Source: Paragorgia papillata (lineage: Eukaryota; Cnidaria; Anthozoa; Scleralcyonacea; Coralliidae). Taken from it: a stretch of 64,000 bases of DNA. The stretch lies in assembly GCA_035771165.1 (NCBI GenBank), contig JAWNZC010000469.1:2345001-2409000 (forward strand), in the 5' to 3' direction. The translations under genes and the position numbers were made by a program. The notes beneath the pieces are model-generated. The model saw only the letters and a list, made by a program, of their open reading frames with translations. It was not told the origin of the DNA and ran no database searches. Positions 22,301-37,419 of this stretch are shown in pieces. Within the stretch, counting starts at the first letter, position 1; every line of letters starts with the position of its first letter.

Positions 22301-25300
22301 CGTCCCCCCTTTCAATGTTGATAAATGAATGAACTGGACATGATAAAAATGTATTGTGAGATGCAACATTGAAAAGGGGGCTGGGGGGCGGAATGGGGGG
22401 GAAAAGAATATGTATGAACATTAATTTGTTTGTTTAGAGTGGACTGTCCACATAATTTTGGCCAGGATTGTCTGAGAAAAAACAAGATAAAACTTTTGGA
22501 AATTTCTCTTATCACAAGGCTTCCGATGTAATATTTCAAACGTGACAATGGCTTTCGTGAACAAATTCACTGTTTAGTGAGCTTTAACAGCAAATCTGTA
22601 GTATAAGAAGTTTTTGTAGTGACGGTCTTTTCAGGTCGCATTTTTTGGTCTTAACCACTTAATGACTATTTTGTGCTCGTTTATTTTCCTGCTGATGACT
22701 TTGGTTTAAGTTGCTAATTAATTCCGTCACCAATTGCCCTTTTCAAAACAGTAGAATTGCGCTATCATATTACAAGTTATTGAATGCACTCAACATCGAA
22801 TATCGGCGCGATCCCCTGACTTAAATCCAATCGAAAATATTTCATATCGTAAAAAAACAGCTAGAATAAGAAGCGATACATTTGCGTATAACAAATGAGC
22901 CATTTCAGGCTTTTCAGGACAGAGTCTTTCCGTGTTTGGATAACTTGAGTGTTGACCTCAATGACCGCACAATCCAATGTATGCCTAAGCGCATTGCAAC
23001 TATATTAAGTCGGAAAGGAATAAAGCTGAAATACTAAATTAATGTAAATTGTTACTCCGATCCCGTCTGTTTAAGTAAGTTACGCGTACGTAACAACGCC
23101 ATGTACTCTTATAAATATTTTCTGAACGTTAATTATTTTATTTACTTGAGTTGTGGGATAAATAAATTCAACGGTACACAGCTGTGTACTGTGATAGTAA
23201 AATGAATTGCTTGTGTATTCTTTAAACCAACGGTGCACAACTGTGTACCGTCGAACTTCCGGCCGACCTCAGTGATCATTAAACTATTAAAAACGTCATT
23301 AGCTACGTAACCTTAATGTCTCGCATGTAATGTTGATAAGATATAAGCTTTTTGCATAGCTTCATTTCTATTTCACTATATAGTCTCATTATTACACGCC
23401 GGTTCGTTTAATCAAACACGTTCGTTCTAATAGATGTCACTGTTGACAGCATAAATACCACTTAACATTGAAAACAATAGGCCTCTTTTATCACAAATAA
23501 ATAAGGTTGAAAAAACATGAACATACGCCTTATGATCTCTGTTAAACAAACAACCCTATTATGCGCCGTCTTAGGCCAATTATAAACGCTTAAATTTGGC
23601 ATTTCTACTCAGTCATATTTTCAGACTGTCTGAGAAAAAACAAGATAAAACTTTTGGAAATTTCTCTTATCACAAGGCTTCCGATGTAATATTTCAAACG
23701 TGACAATGGCTTTCGTGAACAAATTCACTGTTTAGTGAGCTTTAACAGCAAATCTGTAGTATAAGAAGTTTTTGTAGTGACGGTCTTTTCAGGTCGCATT
23801 TTTTGGTCTTAACCACTTAATGACTATTTTGTGCTCGTTTATTTTCCTGCTGATGACTTTGGTTTAAGTTGCTAATTAATTCCGTCACCAATTGCCCTTT
23901 TCAAAACAGTAGAATTGCGCTATCATATTACAAGTTATTGAATGCACTCAACATCGAATATCGGCGCGATCCCCTGACTTAAATCCAATCGAAAATATTT
24001 TCATATCGTAAAAAAACAGCTAGAATAAGAAGCGATACATTTGCGTATAACAAATGAGCCATTTCAGGCTTTTCAGGACAGAGTCTTTCCGTGTTTGGAT
24101 AACTTGAGTGTTGACCTCAATGACCGCACAATCCAATGTATGCCTAAGCGCATTGCAACTATATTAAGTCGGAAAGGAATAAAGCTGAAATACTAAATTA
24201 ATGTAAATTGTTACTCCGATCCCGTCTGTTTAAGTAAGTTACGCGTACGTAACAACGCCATGTACTCTTATAAATATTTTCTGAACGTTAATTATTTTAT
24301 TTACTTGAGTTGTGGGATAAATAAATTCAACGGTACACAGCTGTGTACTGTGATAGTAAAATGAATTGCTTGTGTATTCTTTAAACCAACGGTGCACAAC
24401 TGTGTACCGTCGAACTTCCGGCCGACCTCAGTGATCATTAAACTATTAAAAACGTCATTAGCTACGTAACCTTAATGTCTCGCATGTAATGTTGATAAGA
24501 TATAAGCTTTTTGCATAGCTTCATTTCTATTTCACTATATAGTCTCATTATTACACGCCGGTTCGTTTAATCAAACACGTTCGTTCTAATAGATGTCACT
24601 GTTGACAGCATAAATACCACTTAACATTGAAAACAATAGGCCTCTTTTATCACAAATAAATAAGGTTGAAAAAACATGAACATACGCCTTATGATCTCTG
24701 TTAAACAAACAACCCTATTATGCGCCGTCTTAGGCCAATTATAAACGCTTAAATTTGGCATTTCTACTCAGTCATATTTTCAGACAGTCTGAGAAAAAAC
24801 AAGATAAAACTTTTGGAAATTTCTCTTATCACAAGGCTTCCGATGTAATATTTCAAACGTGACAATGGCTTTCGTGAACAAATTCACTGTTTAGTGAGCT
24901 TTAACAGCAAATCTGTAGTATAAGAAGTTTTTGTAGTGACGGTCTTTTCAGGTCGCATTTTTTGGTCTTAACCACTTAATGACTATTTTGTGCTCGTTTA
25001 TTTTCCTGCTGATGACTTTGGTTTAAGTTGCTAATTAATTCCGTCACCAATTGCCCTTTTCAAAACAGTAGAATTGCGCTAATCATATTACAAGTTATTG
25101 AATGCACTCAACATCGAATATCGGCGCGATCCCCTGACTTAAATCCAATCGAAAATATTTTCATATCGTAAAAAAACAGCTAGAATAAGAAGCGATACAT
25201 TTGCGTATAACAAATGAGCCATTTCAGGCTTTTCAGGACAGAGTCTTTCCGTGTTTGGATAACTTGAGTGTTGACCTCAATGACCGCACAATCCAATGTA

Positions 25301-28300
25301 TGCCTAAGCGCATTGCAACTATATTAAGTCGGAAAGGAATAAAGCTGAAATACTAAATTAATGTAAATTGTTACTCCGATCCCGTCTGTTTAAGTAAGTT
25401 ACGCGTACGTAACAACGCCATGTACTCTTATAAATATTTTCTGAACGTTAATTATTTTATTTACTTGAGTTGTGGGATAAATAAATTCAACGGTACACAG
25501 CTGTGTACTGTGATAGTAAAATGAATTGCTTGTGTATTCTTTAAACCAACGGTGCACAACTGTGTACCGTCGAACTTCCGGCCGACCTCAGTGATCATTA
25601 AACTATTAAAAACGTCATTAGCTACGTAACCTTAATGTCTCGCATGTAATGTTGATAAGATATAAGCTTTTTGCATAGCTTCATTTCTATTTCACTATAT
25701 AGTCTCATTATTACACGCCGGTTCGTTTAATCAAACACGTTCGTTCTAATAGATGTCACTGTTGACAGCATAAATACCACTTAACATTGAAAACAATAGG
25801 CCTCTTTTATCACAAATAAATAAGGTTGAAAAAACATGAACATACGCCTTATGATCTCTGTTAAACAAACAACCCTATTATGCGCCGTCTTAGGCCAATT
25901 ATAAACGCTTAAATTTGGCATTTCTACTCAGTCATATTTTCAGACTGTCTGAGAAAAAACAAGATAAAACTTTTGGAAATTTCTCTTATCACAAGGCTTC
26001 CGATGTAATATTTCAAACGTGACAATGGCTTTCGTGAACAAATTCACTGTTTAGTGAGCTTTAACAGCAAATCTGTAGTATAAGAAGTTTTTGTAGTGAC
26101 GGTCTTTTCAGGTCGCATTTTTTGGTCTTAACCACTTAATGACTATTTTGTGCTCGTTTATTTTCCTGCTGATGACTTTGGTTTAAGTTGCTAATTAATT
26201 CCGTCACCAATTGCCCTTTTCAAAACAGTAGAATTGCGCTATCATATTACAAGTTATTGAATGCACTCAACATCGAATATCGGCGCGATCCCCTGACTTA
26301 AATCCAATCGAAAATATTTTCATATCGTAAAAAAACAGCTAGAATAAGAAGCGATACATTTGCGTATAACAAATGAGCCATTTCAGGCTTTTCAGGACAG
26401 AGTCTTTCCGTGTTTGGATAACTTGAGTGTTGACCTCAATGACCGCACAATCCAATGTATGCCTAAGCGCATTGCAACTATATTAAGTCGGAAAGGAATA
26501 AAGCTGAAATACTAAATTAATGTAAATTGTTACTCCGATCCCGTCTGTTTAAGTAAGTTACGCGTACGTAACAACGCCATGTACTCTTATAAATATTTTC
26601 TGAACGTTAATTATTTTATTTACTTGAGTTGTGGGATAAATAAATTCAACGGTACACAGCTGTGTACTGTGATAGTAAAATGAATTGCTTGTGTATTCTT
26701 TAAACCAACGGTGCACAACTGTGTACCGTCGAACTTCCGGCCGACCTCAGTGATCATTAAACTATTAAAAACGTCATTAGCTACGTAACCTTAATGTCTC
26801 GCATGTAATGTTGATAAGATATAAGCTTTTTGCATAGCTTCATTTCTATTTCACTATATAGTCTCATTATTACACGCCGGTTCGTTTAATCAAACACGTT
26901 CGTTCTAATAGATGTCACTGTTGACAGCATAAATACCACTTAACATTGAAAACAATAGGCCTCTTTTATCACAAATAAATAAGGTTGAAAAAACATGAAC
27001 ATACGCCTTATGATCTCTGTTAAACAAACAACCCTATTATGCGCCGTCTTAGGCCAATTATAAACGCTTAAATTTGGCATTTCTACTCAGTCATATTTTC
27101 AGACAGTCTGAGAAAAAACAAGATAAAACTTTTGGAAATTTCTCTTATCACAAGGCTTCCGATGTAATATTTCAAACGTGACAATGGCTTTCGTGAACAA
27201 ATTCACTGTTTAGTGAGCTTTAACAGCAAATCTGTAGTATAAGAAGTTTTTGTAGTGACGGTCTTTTCAGGTCGCATTTTTTGGTCTTAACCACTTAATG
27301 ACTATTTTGTGCTCGTTTATTTTCCTGCTGATGACTTTGGTTTAAGTTGCTAATTAATTCCGTCACCAATTGCCCTTTTCAAAACAGTAGAATTGCGCTA
27401 TCATATTACAAGTTATTGAATGCACTCAACATCGAATATCGGCGCGATCCCCTGACTTAAATCCAATCGAAAATATTTTCATATCGTAAAAAAACAGCTA
27501 GAATAAGAAGCGATACATTTGCGTATAACAAATGAGCCATTTCAGGCTTTTCAGGACAGAGTCTTTCCGTGTTTGGATAACTTGAGTGTTGACCTCAATG
27601 ACCGCACAATCCAATGTATGCCTAAGCGCATTGCAACTATATTAAGTCGGAAAGGAATAAAGCTGAAATACTAAATTAATGTAAATTGTTACTCCGATCC
27701 CGTCTGTTTAAGTAAGTTACGCGTACGTAACAACGCCATGTACTCTTATAAATATTTTCTGAACGTTAATTATTTTATTTACTTGAGTTGTGGGATAAAT
27801 AAATTCAACGGTACACAGCTGTGTACTGTGATAGTAAAATGAATTGCTTGTGTATTCTTTAAACCAACGGTGCACAACTGTGTACCGTCGAACTTCCGGC
27901 CGACCTCAGTGATCATTAAACTATTAAAAACGTCATTAGCTACGTAACCTTAATGTCTCGCATGTAATGTTGATAAGATATAAGCTTTTTGCATAGCTTC
28001 ATTTCTATTTCACTATATAGTCTCATTATTACACGCCGGTTCGTTTAATCAAACACGTTCGTTCTAATAGATGTCACTGTTGACAGCATAAATACCACTT
28101 AACATTGAAAACAATAGGCCTCTTTTATCACAAATAAATAAGGTTGAAAAAACATGAACATACGCCTTATGATCTCTGTTAAACAAACAACCCTATTATG
28201 CGCCGTCTTAGGCCAATTATAAACGCTTAAATTTGGCATTTCTACTCAGTCATATTTTCAGACAATCCTGGCCAAAATTAGTGTGGACAGCGCGTGCATA

Positions 28301-31300
28301 AATCTCTGTGTCTGGTATTTCCTTTGTTATCTTGAAAAAATAGGCCCCTTGGCCCCCGTCCCCCCTTTCAATGTTGATAAATGAATGAACTGGACATGAT
28401 AAAAATGTATTGTGAGATGCAACATTGAAAAGGGGGCTGGGGGGCGGAATGGGGGGGGAGGGAATATGTATGAACATTAATTTGTTTGTTTAGAGTGGAC
28501 TGTCCACATAATTTTGGCCAGGATTGTCTGAGAAAAAACAAGATAAAACTTTTGGAAATTTCTCTTATCACAAGGCTTCCGATGTAATATTTCAAACGTG
28601 ACAATGGCTTTCGTGAACAAATTCACTGTTTAGTGAGCTTTAACAGCAAATCTGTAGTATAAGAAGTTTTTGTAGTGACGGTCTTTTCAGGTCGCATTTT
28701 TTGGTCTTAACCACTTAATGACTATTTTGTGCTCGTTTATTTTCCTGCTGATGACTTTGGTTTAAGTTGCTAATTAATTCCGTCACCAATTGCCCTTTTC
28801 AAAACAGTAGAATTGCGCTATCATATTACAAGTTATTGAATGCACTCAACATCGAATATCGGCGCGATCCCCTGACTTAAATCCAATCGAAAATATTTTC
28901 ATATCGTAAAAAAACAGCTAGAATAAGAAGCGATACATTTGCGTATAACAAATGAGCCATTTCAGGCTTTTCAGGACAGAGTCTTTCCGTGTTTGGATAA
29001 CTTGAGTGTTGACCTCAATGACCGCACAATCCAATGTATGCCTAAGCGCATTGCAACTATATTAAGTCGGAAAGGAATAAAGCTGAAATACTAAATTAAT
29101 GTAAATTGTTACTCCGATCCCGTCTGTTTAAGTAAGTTACGCGTACGTAACAACGCCATGTACTCTTATAAATATTTTCTGAACGTTAATTATTTTATTT
29201 ACTTGAGTTGTGGGATAAATAAATTCAACGGTACACAGCTGTGTACTGTGATAGTAAAATGAATTGCTTGTGTATTCTTTAAACCAACGGTGCACAACTG
29301 TGTACCGTCGAACTTCCGGCCGACCTCAGTGATCATTAAACTATTAAAAACGTCATTAGCTACGTAACCTTAATGTCTCGCATGTAATGTTGATAAGATA
29401 TAAGCTTTTTGCATAGCTTCATTTCTATTTCACTATATAGTCTCATTATTACACGCCGGTTCGTTTAATCAAACACGTTCGTTCTAATAGATGTCACTGT
29501 TGACAGCATAAATACCACTTAACATTGAAAACAATAGGCCTCTTTTATCACAAATAAATAAGGTTGAAAAAACATGAACATACGCCTTATGATCTCTGTT
29601 AAACAAACAACCCTATTATGCGCCGTCTTAGGCCAATTATAAACGCTTAAATTTGGCATTTCTACTCAGTCATATTTTCAGACAATCCTGGCCAAAATTA
29701 GTGTGGACAGCGCGTGCATAAATCTCTGTGTCTGGTATTTCCTTTGTTATCTTGAAAAAATAGGCCCCTTGGCCCCCGTCCCCCCTTTCAATGTTGATAA
29801 ATGAATGAACTGGACATGATAAAAATGTATTGTGAGATGCAACATTGAAAAGGGGGCTGGGGGGCGGAATGGGGGGGGGGAAAGAATATGTATGAACATT
29901 AATTTGTTTGTTTAGAGTGGACTGTCCACATAATTTTGGCCAGGATTGTCTGAGAAAAAACAAGATAAAACTTTTGGAAATTTCTCTTATCACAAGGCTT
30001 CCGATGTAATATTTCAAACGTGACAATGGCTTTCGTGAACAAATTCACTGTTTAGTGAGCTTTAACAGCAAATCTGTAGTATAAGAAGTTTTTGTAGTGA
30101 CGGTCTTTTCAGGTCGCATTTTTTGGTCTTAACCACTTAATGACTATTTTGTGCTCGTTTATTTTCCTGCTGATGACTTTGGTTTAAGTTGCTAATTAAT
30201 TCCGTCACCAATTGCCCTTTTCAAAACAGTAGAATTGCGCTATCATATTACAAGTTATTGAATGCACTCAACATCGAATATCGGCGCGATCCCCTGACTT
30301 AAATCCAATCGAAAATATTTCATATCGTAAAAAAACAGCTAGAATAAGAAGCGATACATTTGCGTATAACAAATGAGCCATTTCAGGCTTTTCAGGACAG
30401 AGTCTTTCCGTGTTTGGATAACTTGAGTGTTGACCTCAATGACCGCACAATCCAATGTATGCCTAAGCGCATTGCAACTATATTAAGTCGGAAAGGAATA
30501 AAGCTGAAATACTAAATTAATGTAAATTGTTACTCCGATCCCGTCTGTTTAAGTAAGTTACGCGTACGTAACAACGCCATGTACTCTTATAAATATTTTC
30601 TGAACGTTAATTATTTTATTTACTTGAGTTGTGGGATAAATAAATTCAACGGTACACAGCTGTGTACTGTGATAGTAAAATGAATTGCTTGTGTATTCTT
30701 TAAACCAACGGTGCACAACTGTGTACCGTCGAACTTCCGGCCGACCTCAGTGATCATTAAACTATTAAAAACGTCATTAGCTACGTAACCTTAATGTCTC
30801 GCATGTAATGTTGATAAGATATAAGCTTTTTGCATAGCTTCATTTCTATTTCACTATATAGTCTCATTATTACACGCCGGTTCGTTTAATCAAACACGTT
30901 CGTTCTAATAGATGTCACTGTTGACAGCATAAATACCACTTAACATTGAAAACAATAGGCCTCTTTTATCACAAATAAATAAGGTTGAAAAAACATGAAC
31001 ATACGCCTTATGATCTCTGTTAAACAAACAACCCTATTATGCGCCGTCTTAGGCCAATTATAAACGCTTAAATTTGGCATTTCTACTCAGTCATATTTTC
31101 AGACAGTCTGAGAAAAAACAAGATAAAACTTTTGGAAATTTCTCTTATCACAAGGCTTCCGATGTAATATTTCAAACGTGACAATGGCTTTCGTGAACAA
31201 ATTCACTGTTTAGTGAGCTTTAACAGCAAATCTGTAGTATAAGAAGTTTTTGTAGTGACGGTCTTTTCAGGTCGCATTTTTTGGTCTTAACCACTTAATG

Positions 31301-34300
31301 ACTATTTTGTGCTCGTTTATTTTCCTGCTGATGACTTTGGTTTAAGTTGCTAATTAATTCCGTCACCAATTGCCCTTTTCAAAACAGTAGAATTGCGCTA
31401 TCATATTACAAGTTATTGAATGCACTCAACATCGAATATCGGCGCGATCCCCTGACTTAAATCCAATCGAAAATATTTTCATATCGTAAAAAAACAGCTA
31501 GAATAAGAAGCGATACATTTGCGTATAACAAATGAGCCATTTCAGGCTTTTCAGGACAGAGTCTTTCCGTGTTTGGATAACTTGAGTGTTGACCTCAATG
31601 ACCGCACAATCCAATGTATGCCTAAGCGCATTGCAACTATATTAAGTCGGAAAGGAATAAAGCTGAAATACTAAATTAATGTAAATTGTTACTCCGATCC
31701 CGTCTGTTTAAGTAAGTTACGCGTACGTAACAACGCCATGTACTCTTATAAATATTTTCTGAACGTTAATTATTTTATTTACTTGAGTTGTGGGATAAAT
31801 AAATTCAACGGTACACAGCTGTGTACTGTGATAGTAAAATGAATTGCTTGTGTATTCTTTAAACCAACGGTGCACAACTGTGTACCGTCGAACTTCCGGC
31901 CGACCTCAGTGATCATTAAACTATTAAAAACGTCATTAGCTACGTAACCTTAATGTCTCGCATGTAATGTTGATAAGATATAAGCTTTTTGCATAGCTTC
32001 ATTTCTATTTCACTATATAGTCTCATTATTACACGCCGGTTCGTTTAATCAAACACGTTCGTTCTAATAGATGTCACTGTTGACAGCATAAATACCACTT
32101 AACATTGAAAACAATAGGCCTCTTTTATCACAAATAAATAAGGTTGAAAAAACATGAACATACGCCTTATGATCTCTGTTAAACAAACAACCCTATTATG
32201 CGCCGTCTTAGGCCAATTATAAACGCTTAAATTTGGCATTTCTACTCAGTCATATTTTCAGACAATCCTGGCCAAAATTAGTGTGGACAGCGCGTGCATA
32301 AATCTCTGTGTCTGGTATTTCCTTTGTTATCTTGAAAAAAATAGGCCCCTTGGCCCCCGTCCCCCCTTTCAATGTTGATAAATGAATGAACTGGACATGA
32401 TAAAAATGTATTGTGAGATGCAACATTGAAAAGGGGGCTGGGGGCGGAATGGGGGGGGAAGAATATGTATGAACATTAATTTGTTTGTTTAGAGTGGACT
32501 GTCCACATAATTTTGGCCAGGATTGTCTGAGAAAAAACAAGATAAAACTTTTGGAAATTTCTCTTATCACAAGGCTTCCGATGTAATATTTCAAACGTGA
32601 CAATGGCTTTCGTGAACAAATTCACTGTTTAGTGAGCTTTAACAGCAAATCTGTAGTATAAGAAGTTTTTGTAGTGACGGTCTTTTCAGGTCGCATTTTT
32701 TGGTCTTAACCACTTAATGACTATTTTGTGCTCGTTTATTTTCCTGCTGATGACTTTGGTTTAAGTTGCTAATTAATTCCGTCACCAATTGCCCTTTTCA
32801 AAACAGTAGAATTGCGCTATCATATTACAAGTTATTGAATGCACTCAACATCGAATATCGGCGCGATCCCCTGACTTAAATCCAATCGAAAATATTTCAT
32901 ATCGTAAAAAAACAGCTAGAATAAGAAGCGATACATTTGCGTATAACAAATGAGCCATTTCAGGCTTTTCAGGACAGAGTCTTTCGTGTTTGGATAACTT
33001 GAGTGTTGACCTCAATGACCGCACAATCCAATGTATGCCTAAGCGCATTGCAACTATATTAAGTCGGAAAGGAATAAAGCTGAAATACTAAATTAATGTA
33101 AATTGTTACTCCGATCCCGTCTGTTTAAGTAAGTTACGCGTACGTAACAACGCCATGTACTCTTATAAATATTTTCTGAACGTTAATTATTTTATTTACT
33201 TGAGTTGTGGGATAAATAAATTCAACGGTACACAGCTGTGTACTGTGATAGTAAAATGAATTGCTTGTGTATTCTTTAAACCAACGGTGCACAACTGTGT
33301 ACCGTCGAACTTCCGGCCGACCTCAGTGATCCCATTAAACTATTAAAAACGTCATTAGCTACGTAACCATAATGTCTCGCATGTAATGTTGATAAGATAT
33401 AAGCTTTTTGCATAGCTTCATTTCTATTTCAATATATAGTCTCATTATTACACGCCGGTTCGTTTAATCAAACACGTTCGTTCTAATAGATGTCACTGCT
33501 GACAGCATAAATACCACTTAACATTGAAAACAATAGGCCTCTTTTATCACAAATAAATAAGGTTGAAAAAACATGAACATACGCCTTATGATCTCTGTTA
33601 AACAAACAACCCTATTATGCGCCGTCTTAGGTCAATTATAAACGCTTAAATTTGGCATTTCTACTCAGTCATATTTTCAGACCTGAGAAAAAAACAAGAT
33701 AAAACTTTTGGAAATTTCTCTTATCACAAGGCTTCCGATGTAATATTTCAAACGTGACAATGGCTTTCGTGAACAAATTCACTGTTTAGTGAGCTTTAAC
33801 AGCAAATCTGTAGTATAAGAAGTTTTTGTAGTGACGGTCTTTTCAGGTCGCATTTTTTGGTCTTAACAACTTAATGACTATTTTGTGCTCGTTTACTTTT
33901 CTGCTGATGACTTTGGTTTAAGTTGCTAATTAATTCCGTCACCAATTGCCCTTTTCAAAACAGTAGAATTGCGCTATCATATTACAAGATATTGAATGCA
34001 CTCAACATCGAATATCGGCGCGATCCCCTGACTTAAATCCAATCGAAAATATTTTCATATCGTAAAAAAAACAGCTAGAATAAGAAGCGATACATTTGCG
34101 TATAACAAATGAGCCATTTCAGGCTTTTCAGGACAGAGTCTTTCCGTGTTTGGATAACTTGAGTGTTGACCTCAATGACCGCACAATCCAATGTATGCCT
34201 AAGCGCATTGCAACTATATTAAGTCGGAAAGGAATAAAGCTGAAATACTAAATTAATGTAAATTGTTACTCCGATCCCGTCTGTTTAAGTAAGTTACGCG

Positions 34301-35103
34301 TACGTAACAACGCCATGTACTCTTATAAATATTTTCTGAACGTTAATTATTTTATTTACTTGAGTTGTGGGATAAATAAATTCAACGGTACACAGCTGTG
34401 TACTGTGATAGTAAAATGAATTGCTTGTGTATTCTTTAAACCAACGGTGCACAACTGTGTACCGTCGAACTTCCGGCCGACCTCAGTGATCATTAAACTA
34501 TTAAAAACGTCATTAGCTACGTAACCTTAATGTCTCGCATGTAATGTTGATAAGATATAAGCTTTTTGCATAGCTTCATTTCTATTTCACTATATAGTCT
34601 CATTATTACACGCCGGTTCGTTTAATCAAACACGTTCGTTCTAATAGATGTCACTGTTGACAGCATAAATACCACTTAACATTGAAAACAATAGGCCTCT
34701 TTTATCACAAATAAATAAGATTGAAAAAACATGAACATACGCCTTATGATCTCTGTTAAACAAACAACCCTATTATGCGCCGTCTTAGGCCAATTATAAA
34801 CGCTTAAATTTGGCATTTCTACTCAGTCATATTTTCAGACAATCCTGGCCAAAATTAGTGTGGACAGCGCGTGCATAAATCTCTGTGTCTGGTATTTCCT
34901 TTGTTATCTTGAAAAAATAGGCCCCTTGGCCCCCGTCCCCCCTTTCAATGTTGATAAATGAATGAACTGGACATGATAAAAATGTATTGTGAGATGCAAC
35001 ATTGAAAAGGGGGCTGGGGGGCGGAATGGGGGGGAAAAGAATATGTATGAACATTAATTTGTTTGTTTAGAGTGGACTGTCCACATAATTTTGGCCAGGA
35101 TTG
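13312..35103. mobile_element. Internal M copies M2-M9 of the array
   Basis: M2 13312-13577, M3 14734-14997, M4 18471-18734, M5 22207-22470, M6 28263-28526, M7 29683-29948, M8 32263-32525, M9 34840-35103. All sit at the same unit junction, between TTTTCAGA and TCTGAG. They differ mainly in the length of the G-run near the centre. Units between successive M copies number 1, 1, 3, 3, 5, 1, 2, 2, 2 across M1 to M10. Confidence 0.92.
32526..34839 (+). repeat. Most diverged units of the array (u17-u18)
   Basis: From about 33,330 to 34,720 many private changes accumulate that other units lack: GATCCCATTAAAC, GTAACCATAATG, TTTCAATATATAG, CACTGCTGACAG, TTAGGTCAATT, CTTAACAACTTAATG, GTTTACTTTTCTGC and AATAAGATTG. 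The u17/u18 junction reads CAGACCTGAG, missing two bases of the usual core. Confidence 0.85.
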
Positions 35104-37419
35104 TCTGAGAAAAAACAAGATAAAACTTTTGGAAATTTCTCTTATCACAAGGCTTCCGATGTAATATTTCAAACGTGACAATGGCTTTCGTGAACAAATT
35201 CACTGTTTAGTGAGCTTTAACAGCAAATCTGTAGTATAAGAAGTTTTTGTAGTGACGGTCTTTTCAGGTCGCATTTTTTGGTCTTAACCACTTAATGACT
35301 ATTTTGTGCTCGTTTATTTTCCTGCTGATGACTTTGGTTTAAGTTGCTAATTAATTCCGTCACCAATTGCCCTTTTCAAAACAGTAGAATTGCGCTATCA
35401 TATTACAAGTTATTGAATGCACTCAACATCGAATATCGGCGCGATCCCCTGACTTAAATCCAATCGAAAATATTTTCATATCGTAAAAAACAGCTAGAAT
35501 AAGAAGCGATACATTTGCGTATAACAAATGAGCCATTTCAGGCTTTTCAGGACAGAGTCTTTCCGTGTTTGGATAACTTGAGTGTTGACCTCAATGACCG
35601 CACAATCCAATGTATGCCTAAGCGCATTGCAACTATATTAAGTCGGAAAGGAATAAAGCTGAAATACTAAATTAATGTAAATTGTTACTCCGATCCCGTC
35701 TGTTTAAGTAAGTTACGCGTACGTAACAACGCCATGTACTCTTATAAATATTTTCTGAACGTTAATTATTTTATTTACTTGAGTTGTGGGATAAATAAAT
35801 TCAACGGTACACAGCTGTGTACTGTGATAGTAAAATGAATTGCTTGTGTATTCTTTAAAACCAACGGTGCACAACTGTGTACCGTCGAACTTCCGGCCGA
35901 CCTCAGTGATCATTAAACTATTAAAAACGTCATTAGCTACGTAACCTTAATGTCTCGCATGTAATGTTGATAAGATATAAGCTTTTTGCATAGCTTCATT
36001 TCTATTTCACTATATAGTCTCATTATTACACGCCGGTTCGTTTAATCAAACACGTTCGTTCTAATAGATGTCACTGTTGACAGCATAAATACCACTTAAC
36101 ATTGAAAACAATAGGCCTCTTTTATCACAAATAAATAAGGTTGAAAAAACATGAACATACGCCTTATGATCTCTGTTAAACAAACAACCCTATTATGCGC
36201 CGTCTTAGGCCAATTATAAACGCTTAAATTTGGCATTTCTACTCAGTCATATTTTCAGACTGTCTGAGAAAAAACAAGATAAAACTTTTGGAAATTTCTC
36301 TTATCACAAGGCTTCCGATGTAATATTTCAAACGTGACAATGGCTTTCGTGAACAAATTCACTGTTTAGTGAGCTTTAACAGCAAATCTGTAGTATAAGA
36401 AGTTTTTGTAGTGACGGTCTTTTCAGGTCGCATTTTTTGGTCTTAACCACTTAATGACTATTTTGTGCTCGTTTATTTTCCTGCTGATGACTTTGGTTTA
36501 AGTTGCTAATTAATTCCGTCACCAATTGCCCTTTTCAAAACAGTAGAATTGCGCTATCATATTACAAGTTATTGAATGCACTCAACATCGAATATCGGCG
36601 CGATCCCCTGACTTAAATCCAATCGAAAATATTTTCATATCGTAAAAAAACAGCTAGAATAAGAAGCGATACATTTGCGTATAACAAATGAGCCATTTCA
36701 GGCTTTTCAGGACAGAGTCTTTCCGTGTTTGGATAACTTGAGTGTTGACCTCAATGACCGCACAATCCAATGTATGCCTAAGCGCATTGCAACTATATTA
36801 AGTCGGAAAGGAATAAAGCTGAAATACTAAATTAATGTAAATTGTTACTCCGATCCCGTCTGTTTAAGTAAGTTACGCGTACGTAACAACGCCATGTACT
36901 CTTATAAATATTTTCTGAACGTTAATTATTTTATTTACTTGAGTTGTGGGATAAATAAATTCAACGGTACACAGCTGTGTACTGTGATAGTAAAATGAAT
37001 TGCTTGTGTATTCTTTAAACCAACGGTGCACAACTGTGTACCGTCGAACTTCCGGCCGACCTCAGTGATCATTAAACTATTAAAAACGTCATTAGCTACG
37101 TAACCTTAATGTCTCGCATGTAATGTTGATAAGATATAAGCTTTTTGCATAGCTTCATTTCTATTTCACTATATAGTCTCATTATTACACGCCGGTTCGT
37201 TTAATCAAACACGTTCGTTTCTAATAGATGTCACTGTTGACAGCATAAATACCACTTAACATTGAAAACAATAGGCCTCTTTTATCACAAATAAATAAGG
37301 TTGAAAAAACATGAACATACGCCTTATGATCTCTGTTAAACAAACAACCCTATTATGCGCCGTCTTAGGCCAATTATAAACGCTTAAATTTGGCATTTCT
37401 ACTCAGTCATATTTTCAGA

